A stretch of 25,546 bases of DNA from Mesotaenium endlicherianum. Taxonomy: Eukaryota; Streptophyta; Zygnematophyceae; Zygnematales; Mesotaeniaceae. The position numbers and the translations under genes were made by a program. Shown one piece after another: positions 19,330-25,546 of the stretch. The notes below the pieces were generated by a model. That model was not told where the DNA came from. It searched no databases and was given only the letters and a program-made list of their open reading frames with translations. The DNA is taken from assembly GCA_009602735.1 (NCBI GenBank), contig WELA01012745.1, positions 112,817 through 138,362 of the forward strand, read 5' to 3'. How positions within the stretch are numbered: the first letter of the stretch is position 1; each line of letters starts with the position of its first letter.

Positions 19330-20850
19330 TTGTGTTTGTGGATGCGTTTGCATGCAGAGGGAACAGACGTGGGGGATGAGGAGACGTTCTCCTTTGAGGA
19401 GCTGCGCAGCATGACATACCTGCACGCCGCGCTCTCTGAGACTCTGCGCCTCTACCCCTCTGTCCCAGCCGACACCAAGTACGTGGCCCTGCACCCCCCT
19501 CTTCTTCCCCCTCACGATGGATGCTTGCTCTCAGCCGTGCTGGATGCTCTCCAAGGGCTATCCTCTTACTTTGGAATTTCAGTATCTCTTTGTAGCTTTA
19601 GTACGTGCAAAAACAACAGCACACATTTCTGGGCTCCGGCTGAGATGGCAGATTGCCATTGTCTTATTTGCTGGGCCCCCTTTTTGAGGTGCACATGTGG
19701 CAGAATGTGCGAGCCGCGCTGTTATCTAAATAGTCCCGTTTGCACTCCTTTTCAGTCCACAGACTTGGAGTAGGAAGCAATGCTACGTCGAGACGGTGAC
19801 ACCTGCCCTGTTGACCTCCAATGTCACTTGCGCAGGTATGCTGTGGCCGATGATGTGCTTCCGGATGGCACCGTCGTAAAGAAGGGGTGGCGAGTGTCTT
19901 ATATCATCTACGCCATGGGCCGGCTGGAGTCTATCTGGGGCCCTGACGCGCGCGAGTTCAAGCCGGAGCGTTGGATTGCTGCCAACGGCTCGTACCGCAA
20001 CGAGTCGCCCTTCAAGTTCCCCGCCTTCAACGCTGGCCCCCGCCTGTGCCTTGGCCGCGACATGGCCTACCTCACCGTACGTCTTCCTTTTCAATTTCAT
20101 GCCTCACCCGCTTGGATGCGCTTCCCCAGCTTGCATGCTGTCAAGGTGTGCATATCCAGTGTATGTCCTGCACATCTCATTTGCTCGCGTATGGACGTGG
20201 TCAGCGAGCTGCTGAACGCTTGCTTGGCCGGCGACCATTTCCTGGGCTGGAGGGCAACACATTTTGAAAGTCAGGCATAAGCAATTGCTCTATCTATTCA
20301 TGATAAGCTTTACATGTAGATGCCTTCATAGAAAATTTATCAAAGCGTAACAATTTTGCTCTACAATCAGAGCATTGGATTTGCTATCGTATGTTGGGTA
20401 GTGATAGGAGATGCTGTCTTGCTGCCCATGCTGATGTGCGCGATGGAAATTATATGCTGTTTCTTCCAGGGGGGGTGTCACTAATGCTTGTATCAGCCCA
20501 GATTCATTGTTTGAACATGCGCTGTGTGAACATGGGCTGCGTGAACATGTGTGCGTGTGTTTTGTCTGCTGTTTAGTATGTCATTTTATTGACTGCTCCA
20601 CACACACACACACATAAACACACAACAATGTAGATGCACATACATATATGAAGCGATAATTAGGTCCATTAAATGCCTCTGGTGTTTGCTTCTGAATTTT
20701 GTGCAGATGAAGTCGGTTGCGTCATCAATTCTGCGCAACTTCCACTTGGAGCTCGTCCCAGGCCACAAGGTTGACTACCAGCTGTCGCTCACGCTCTTCC
20801 TCAAGCACGGCCTCCTCATGACTCTGCGGCCTCGCCCCAAATCGGCCTAG
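14434..20850 (+). CDS. cytochrome P450, CYP86-like fatty-acid hydroxylase
   Basis: A membrane-bound haem monooxygenase; its closest pattern is the plant CYP86 family, which hydroxylates fatty acids at the omega end (family knowledge). Ten exons: 14434-14688, 15153-15281, 16004-16174, 16961-17116, 17330-17425, 18568-18743, 18904-19103, 19358-19478, 19836-20076, 20707-20850. All introns are GT-AG, phases all close, and the stop is TAG: 562 aa, a normal length with a slightly long N-terminus. Residues 31-48 form the ER anchor, followed by GPFIWPVVG. Visible motifs: NYPKGP (about 120-125), GIFNSD and RKTASLEF of the CYP86 type, I-helix AGRDTS (355-360), K-helix ETLR (422-425), PERW (478-481), and haem loop [10 protein letters not shown] with ligand Cys506. 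The C-terminus, LVPGHKVDY...TLFLKHGL, is also CYP86-like. Nine introns are unusual beside land-plant CYP86A genes. The product could make omega-hydroxy lipids for the cell surface, but this is inference. CYP704 or CYP94 are less likely alternatives. Confidence 0.94.
18344..18560 (+). repeat. minisatellite in P450 intron 5
   Basis: About nine degenerate copies of a roughly 22-24 bp unit built on CTCACATGCTGCATGGGTG. It ends just before the acceptor of exon 6 (AG at 18566-18567). The Cys/His/Met-rich forward frames (18288-18686) are repeat translation and not a gene. Confidence 0.88.
18784..18870. repeat. compound CT/TATA/CA microsatellite in P450 intron 6
   Basis: (CT)n, then ATCT, (AT)n and CACA blocks. 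They fill most of the 160-bp intron 18744-18903. Confidence 0.9.
19269..19326. repeat. (CT)n microsatellite in P450 intron 7
   Basis: Almost perfect (CT)28, ending about 31 nt before the exon 8 acceptor (19357). It probably serves as, or lengthens, the polypyrimidine tract. Confidence 0.97.
20597..20630. repeat. (CA)n microsatellite in P450 intron 9
   Basis: CACACA block with one TAAA interruption, about 80 nt upstream of the last acceptor (20706). Confidence 0.85.
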
Positions 20851-22106
20851 CAGGAAAAGCAGCTGCTAAGGCTGGGTAAAAGGCCTCCATAACTTGTATG
20901 AGAATGACAATGTGCTTGATATATTCTTTTTGTAATTCATGTTGTCGTATGTCTTTGATTGACCCATTGAGCTCTATGTGGAACATTTCTCTGTCGTGAA
21001 GTGGGTCCTCCACGTCAATTAGCCAATGAGAAAACTGAACCTCTCGACTCAGCATGTTAAGGTGTATATCACCAGGGAATTATGAGTTCATTTGCATAGA
21101 ATTTTAAGAAAGGTCAAAATAGCTTCTTGTCAATGTTTTCATTACTTTTTTTATCATAGTAGTATTTAGGGAGACTGGAACTTTTAAGAGGACGTCCTAG
21201 AGTATGCAAGACAATGCTTCCTCCAAATCAATTGTACGACTGTCGGTCATATGCTAATGATCCGTTTTTTTGGTCCGAGGACTTCACCTCCAGTCATCCA
21301 ATCTCATGAATTTTTTTCAGATCTTAGCACCTTCACCTCCAATCAATAGGGAGTTCATCAAAATATTGCAGCTGGTGGGAGCTCATTCGACTGGCCCAAG
21401 GGTCTCAGTATTTGAAACAGCTTCATTGTTCACTTGCAAGGATGCAACAGGTCATTGTGTCATCTCTTTGTAACATTGTTAAATTTGGCTATAGCAATAT
21501 GATGCTCGTCTTCTCATGCATGCTTGAGCGTGCTCCACAAAAAGGATAGTTCTCGGCCCAGGAAGGTGAAATCCACTTATGTATTTTAAACATATCTGAA
21601 ATTTTGAATACCTGTTCTATGTTCAATTTACTAAGACTCGTGCGGTCTTGAACGTGCATGGGTTCTTCACAAATTTACTACCACAATCCTATGCAATGCA
21701 AGAAGTTCAAATATGGGGCATAGGCTGACAACAAGTACTAGCTTCTATGCAAACGGAGAGGCCAAATAAGAAGAAAACGAGATCTAAGCTCTATGAAGGC
21801 ATGGAGATGTATAGTACATAGTGGTGCATTTTAACTTTGTCCTAAACTTTGAGCGAGCAATGAAGGAACCGATTTTTGGTCGATTTTTCGGTCCAATTTG
21901 TGGTGTAAATGGCAAGATTGGTCGATTAAGTCCATATTGGACGTACCGGGTGTAAATCTGGCGTCACATCGTAAATATGGAGATTTAATTTAGAATAAAT
22001 TAAATCTGAGTTTGAGATTTCAGCAGAACGAAATGAAAATGAGGCGGGCACAACATAGATAACTCCTCTTTTCTACTTCGCTCAGACCTGTGTCCTCACT
22101 CTCTTC
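20851..22106. other. AT-rich spacer downstream of P450
   Basis: Holds the P450 3' UTR and then unrecognised AT-rich DNA. The only clear structure is an 11-bp perfect inverted repeat with a 5-nt loop (AGATTTAATTT/AAATTAAATCT) at 21981-22007. It may lie near the left side of the gag-like element that follows. Confidence 0.6.
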
Positions 22107-22114
22107 TATATAAG
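22107..22114 (+). promoter_or_regulatory. TATA box of gag-like element
   Basis: TATATAAG preceded by a CT-rich stretch, 160 bp before the gag-like ATG. A perfect palindrome GCATGCTA-A-TAGCATGC follows at about 22125-22141. This is plausibly the element's own promoter. Confidence 0.45.
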
Positions 22115-22273
22115 CAGCAATCATGCATGCTAATAGCATGCAGAAAATAAAAGACAAGCAGAGTGCATATGAAAGTAGTGAGTTGCCAAAGTTCTTGTCT
22201 AAAATTGTAGTTGCTGCTTTCTTCGCTCCTAGCCTGAACCTCGGTAACATCTTACCAGTGCCTTCTTTCCTGC

Positions 22274-23643
22274 ATGGCACTTGAAATTCAGCAAGAAGCG
22301 GCTTTATTTGCTAGTGGCAACGAGAACATGGACGACCCCATGAACAAATCTGATGTCGCTCAACAGGAGGCAGATGCCAAAAAATTGGCAAGTCTGCTCA
22401 AGGCTAAAACTCCTGTAAGTCAATTGACCGGTGCAACTCAGCAAGTTAATGCACTGTCCAATGAGAATTTGCAGGCCCTGATTTCTCAAGTCAAGTCTGC
22501 TGTTGTTAAAGATCTTGCTAAGAAGCGCAAGCTTTGCCCTGCTCCTACCTCTCGCCAGCCTGCTGCTCAGCCTGCAAGTCAACAACCTACCCAGTTTGAG
22601 CAACTGATGCTGGCTATGATGGAGAAGAAAAATTCTGAGTCTGAAATTCTATCCAGAGAAGTTCAAAGATTGAAGAGAGCCCAGGAAGTTTCTACCATGG
22701 GCACTCTGTCAGAAGGTAACTAGGTTTAGATGGCAAACTGCAAGGACCTGATAGAGATATTCTATAACATGAAGACTGCCAATGACTAGAAGAACTCTGA
22801 AGAGGTGGACAAACTGCTTGATGAAGGTTTATCAATTGTGGCTTATCGTGAAAATTAGATTATGATTGCCCACCAGCCTAGTTATAGGATACATATTTGG
22901 AAAATACGTAAAACGAATACGTTTTGCGAAAATATGTGTCAAAAGCGAGATTACGTGTGTATTACGTTTTTCCAAGATTCTCGAAAAAATGGCAGGGCTT
23001 ATAACTTTCAAATTGCTTGGAAACTTTGAGCGCGATTGGTCGCGAATTGAAGAGAACTCAATTTGCTACAATATGAAAGAGGTGAAAGGAAAAAACTCAT
23101 TGTTACATTTTCAAAGCGCCAAAGATTCATTTTTACCTCGTCAAAACGCGCATTTTGCGTAATCTGAAATTACGGCGAAATACGTGGTGTTTTACGTCAC
23201 TCACGGACCATCACGCGCAAATCCATAACTAGGCTCACCAGCATGGCTGTCCGATTGTAAATGAGGTATTGAAGGAGCATGCTGATAAGGAGAGATTGAG
23301 TATTACTGTATTAGAGCGCAAGTGTCAGTTGAAGGCTCATAAGAGTAAGAAAGCTAAGGAAGGTGCAGCAGAAATTAGGCAGGATCAGTCTAGGAAGCCT
23401 AGGAGGAGTGAGGTCAACTATACCAAGCCTAATTGCTTTCTGTGTGGAGTAGAGGGTCATATATCCACTTATTGTCCCAAGAAGTCAGAGACTGCTAACA
23501 CACAACAGAGCTCAGGTGCTAAGGCTCCTGCAGGAGTAGTCAATTTTGAGAGTGGTCAGTAGAATAAAGAAGTCAAGATGAATTATACCTGCTATGACCA
23601 AAGGCAGATGATTGGCAAAAGGCTAGATGGAGAGCTATTGTGA
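22274..23643 (+). pseudogene. gag-like retroelement gene, decayed and interrupted
   Basis: The first open part (22274-22723, 149 codons) starts MALEIQQEAA, is Gln- and Lys-rich, and contains a helical region. The same frame continues past TAG at 22721, 22727, 22787 and 22856. It is then cut by the insertion 22875-23235. If the insert and one CACC copy are ignored, the frame carries on exactly at 23240, through a basic region, to a CCHC zinc knuckle CxxCx4Hx4C at 23434-23475. A fifth TAG follows at 23560, then TGA at 23641. A zinc knuckle after a basic region fits a retroelement nucleocapsid. No protease or reverse transcriptase follows, so the element is truncated or non-autonomous. I cannot assign it to LTR, DIRS or another class. 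It differs clearly from the gypsy gag downstream. Confidence 0.72.
22875..23235. mobile_element. MITE-like insertion, 361 bp with TIRs and TSD
   Basis: Terminal inverted repeats AGCCTAGTTATAGGA (22875-22889) and TCCATAACTAGGCT (23222-23235), with one internal difference. The element is flanked by direct repeats CACC (22871-22874 and 23236-23239), a likely target-site duplication. The interior is rich in TTACGT/CGTAAT motifs with small hairpins and encodes no transposase. A 98-codon frame inside it (22866-23162) is not recognisable. The TSD length is uncertain because the flanks also allow other alignments. Insertion into the gag-like frame supports mobility. Confidence 0.78.
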
Positions 23644-24114
23644 CGTTATGGCTGAAATAGCCAAAAAGATGGGGGAAAAAAAATCTTAGTAATTCTTAGC
23701 TGTAAAATTTCTTCTTGATGTTACATGCAATATTGCTATGAGAACATTGATTGTTAGATTAGATTCTTGGATGTGCATGCTAGTTACTCATATAATTTTG
23801 CAAATAATGCATGTTAGACTCTTTAGTGTCTGAATGTAAGGTCATAGGTTTATAAAGTGCATTTTTGAGTTTCATGAAAGTATGTTTTGATTGTATAGTA
23901 GTGTAGAGTGCATTTTTGGGTCATTTTGATAAAAAGTTCATCGAATTTGGTCAAATATTGAGAGAGTTATGGATTTCCGACGTTTAATTAGTTTTGAGGT
24001 CGGTTGACGACTGTTTAGAATGAACTCGAACCTTCACGTAAGTTCGGCTGACGCGGAGTGCCGACTAGGTCGATTTACCTAGAAGTTTCGATTTAGCCTA
24101 GCGCGTCTAAGATA

Positions 24115-24122
24115 GAATATTC
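24115..24122. promoter_or_regulatory. HSE-like half palindrome in LTR
   Basis: GAATATTC, two inverted GAA units. A third unit downstream is imperfect (GTA instead of GAA). It is also a match to the PHR GNATATNC site. Confidence 0.35.
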
Positions 24123-24196
24123 TAGTAATGTCGATGCATGTATGTGGACGTCAATTCGGCCCGACACGTCAGATTAGACTGATCTGGCTTACTCAC

Positions 24197-24209
24197 GAAT
24201 ATTCTGGAA
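24197..24209 (+). promoter_or_regulatory. perfect three-unit heat-shock element in LTR
   Basis: GAATATTCTGGAA fits nGAAnnTTCnnGAAn, the HSF consensus, and lies about 60 bp upstream of the LTR TATA box. Confidence 0.5.
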
Positions 24210-24270
24210 AGGACGATTTGACGAACACTTCCGTAGCTTCCGCCTAGGGAGGAGCACTTAGGCAGAAAAA

Positions 24271-24279
24271 TATAAATAG
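24271..24279 (+). promoter_or_regulatory. LTR TATA box
   Basis: TATAAATAG after an A-run, about 240 bp before the PBS. Transcription would start near 24300, which gives an R-U5 region of normal size. Confidence 0.65.
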
Positions 24280-24511
24280 GCATAACTTCTTTGTTTCTTA
24301 TCAGTTTTCACTTCTGTAAATTCCTACGGGTTTGTAATGACAAGGCCTTTCATCCTACATCATTTTTGAGGAGTTTCTTGTTACTCAAAATGTTGAGTAA
24401 TTTTCTTGAGCTTTCTTAGTGACATGCCGCTGCACTCTTTAGTATGATTGCAACTAGTTCCTTTCCTCGTGAGTTACTACGCTTCCACTAGGGCACTCTG
24501 CCCCTTTCATC

Positions 24512-24523
24512 TGGTATCGGAGC
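24512..24523 (+). promoter_or_regulatory. primer binding site, initiator-Met tRNA
   Basis: TGGTATCGGAGC matches the plant retrotransposon PBS TGGTATCAGAGC with one mismatch. It is complementary to the 3' end of tRNA-iMet. It sits directly after the LTR end and 23 bp before the gag ATG, exactly where a PBS belongs. Confidence 0.85.
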
Positions 24524-24546
24524 TGGGCTAGTTTGCATATTATATT

Positions 24547-25546
24547 ATGGAGTCGCAGCCGACAGTTGGAGGAGGCAAACATGTAGAGCATGTTGAGCGC
24601 GCTGGGCAGCAGGCAGCACCAATGATGACCAGAGAGCAACAAGAAATGCAGGCGATGCTGAGGCAAATGGCGAATGCAATTGGAGGAGAAGTCTACACCC
24701 AATTTCAACAAAATATGCGTGCGGAGGTGGAGAGAATGGTGCGAGTTGTTATGGGGAACGCCGCTTCGACGAGTTCGGCACCTGCACCTGTTGTGCCAGC
24801 GATTCATGTTAACCCAGTGGTGCAACCAGTTATTCCACCCGCATCAGGAGTGCGTGCGCCTAAGCCTGAATTTTATACTGGAGAGCGTGGATCGCCGCCT
24901 GTTCATCAATGGATTTTTGGAGTGAAGAAGTTTATGGAGTATTCTGCGCTCACGCCCGACAGGCAAGTTGCCTTTGTCATAACTTTACTGCAGAAGAGTG
25001 CTGGAGCTTGGTATGAGCGACAGGAGCAGCTGTCTGGAGTCCCTGCTACTGTTGATCAGCTCTTTGAAGGCTTGAAGAGGCAATTTCAACCTATTGCACC
25101 CGAGGCTACCGCTCGAGATCTATTGGTGCGCCTTCGTCAACGAGGAAGCATTCAAGAGTATGTATCGCGCTTCAACGAGCTGGTGCTTCAATGTCCATCC
25201 ATGCACGAGTCAGAGATGATGGACAAGTTCAAGAGGGGACTCAAGCCAACTGTGGCCAAGGAAGTGGCGCTCAAGGACCCTACCAGTCTTGGAGAAATGA
25301 TGGCATTGGCAATGAGGGTCGACGCTGTGNGAGGGTCGACGCTGTGGAGTACAGTCAGAGGCAGTGGGGCAGCCACACCTTTGGAGGATATCGACACTTT
25401 GGATCTCAAGCGCCAAGCACGAGTGGACAAGGCCCAATACCTATGGAGTTGGGACTTGTGCAGTACCAGCGCAGGCAGCAAAATTTCAAGCCGAGAGGAC
25501 CCTGCTATAATTGCGGCAAGCTTGGACATCTGGCTCGAGACTGTCA
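24547..25546 (+). CDS. gag: Ty3/gypsy Gag polyprotein, 5' part, runs off window
   Basis: Structural protein of an LTR retrotransposon that packages the element RNA. The ATG is the first after the PBS. The N-terminal 100 residues are Gln/Val-rich. Residues about 105-240 form the retrotransposon gag domain, with FYTGERGSPPVHQW, a WYERQ block and SIQEYVSRFNEL. A CCHC knuckle CYNCGKLGHLARDC lies at 25503-25544. The frame is open from the ATG to 25329, then is shifted by a 17-bp artefact at an N (25314-25346). Treating the repeated 16 bp as one copy keeps the frame open to the window end. Protease, RT and integrase would lie beyond. It may be intact and fairly young, but this cannot be judged here. 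Confidence 0.9.
   Translation, partial: MESQPTVGGGKHVEHVERAGQQAAPMMTREQQEMQAMLRQMANAIGGEVYTQFQQNMRAEVERMVRVVMGNAASTSSAPAPVVPAIHVNPVVQPVIPPASGVRAPKPEFYTGERGSPPVHQWIFGVKKFMEYSALTPDRQVAFVITLLQKSAGAWYERQEQLSGVPATVDQLFEGLKRQFQPIAPEATARDLLVRLRQRGSIQEYVSRFNELVLQCPSMHESEMMDKFKRGLKPTVAKEVALKDPTSLGEMMALAMRVDAVXGSTLWSTVRGSGAATPLEDIDTLDLKRQARVDKAQYLWSWDLCSTSAGSKISSREDPAIIAASLDIWLETV
25314..25346. other. assembly join: N flanked by identical 16-mers
   Basis: GAGGGTCGACGCTGTG occurs at 25314-25329 and again at 25331-25346 with a single N between. This looks like two contig ends whose overlap was not merged. It introduces a false frameshift in gag. Confidence 0.85.

Larger units (their letters stand above)
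23644..24510 (+). mobile_element. 5' LTR region of Ty3/gypsy element, left edge unknown
   Basis: Sequence upstream of the PBS, containing a TATA box (24271-24279) and heat-shock-like elements. The LTR should end at ...TTTCA (24509), two bases before the PBS. The 5' edge cannot be set, because the other LTR is outside the window and several TG dinucleotides are possible. The first 100-200 bp of this interval may be spacer. Confidence 0.6.

Noticed and set aside
19165..19515. Arg-Glu repeat protein on the minus strand
   Set aside because: Translation of the (CT)n tract in P450 intron 7.
22721..23562. TAG reassigned as a sense codon
   Set aside because: The three host genes all terminate at TAG at conserved C-terminal positions, so standard code is the simpler reading.

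Overview
The window is nuclear DNA from a eukaryote, most likely of the green lineage. The evidence is an RWP-RK transcription factor, a cytochrome P450 closest in motif pattern to the plant CYP86 fatty-acid hydroxylases, a primer binding site matching plant initiator-Met tRNA, and many GT-AG introns with GC-rich exons. The CYP gene has ten exons, whereas land-plant CYP86A genes usually have few introns. That points to a streptophyte alga or an early-diverging plant, but I cannot name the species. No prokaryotic features are present.

Layout. (1) 1-3251: the 3' part of an RWP-RK gene on the + strand. Its last two exons (2779-2928, 3105-3251) are certain and an upstream exon (1873-2189) is likely. 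The 5' end is lost in low-complexity GGA, CAG and GAGCCT repeats. (2) 4246-9289, minus strand: a complete nine-exon purple acid phosphatase (363 aa) with a signal peptide and all five metal-binding motifs, convergent with the RWP-RK gene. (3) 9290-14433: about 5 kb with no convincing gene, containing degenerate repeats and a CpG-rich segment bounded by two related hairpins. (4) 14434-20850, + strand: a complete ten-exon CYP86-like P450 (562 aa). (5) 20851-22106: AT-rich spacer. (6) 22107-23643: a decayed gag-like retroelement gene split by a 361-bp MITE-like insertion. All five of its premature stops are TAG. (7) About 23.7-25.5 kb: the 5' end of a Ty3/gypsy-type LTR retrotransposon, with an LTR promoter, an initiator-Met PBS and gag, running off the window. 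A one-base N at 25330 is flanked by a 16-bp repeat and is almost certainly an assembly join.

The three host genes show no operon-like or pathway link. They are a regulator, a secreted phosphatase and an ER lipid-type hydroxylase that happen to be adjacent. In frames that I joined by hand across introns, every splice phase closes, which makes the PAP and CYP models strong. I found no novel defence or gene-cluster system. The most interesting points are a 65-bp tandem duplication across a PAP splice donor, the TAG-only decay plus MITE insertion in the gag relic, a perfect heat-shock element in the LTR promoter, and dinucleotide repeats that recur just upstream of 3' splice sites.
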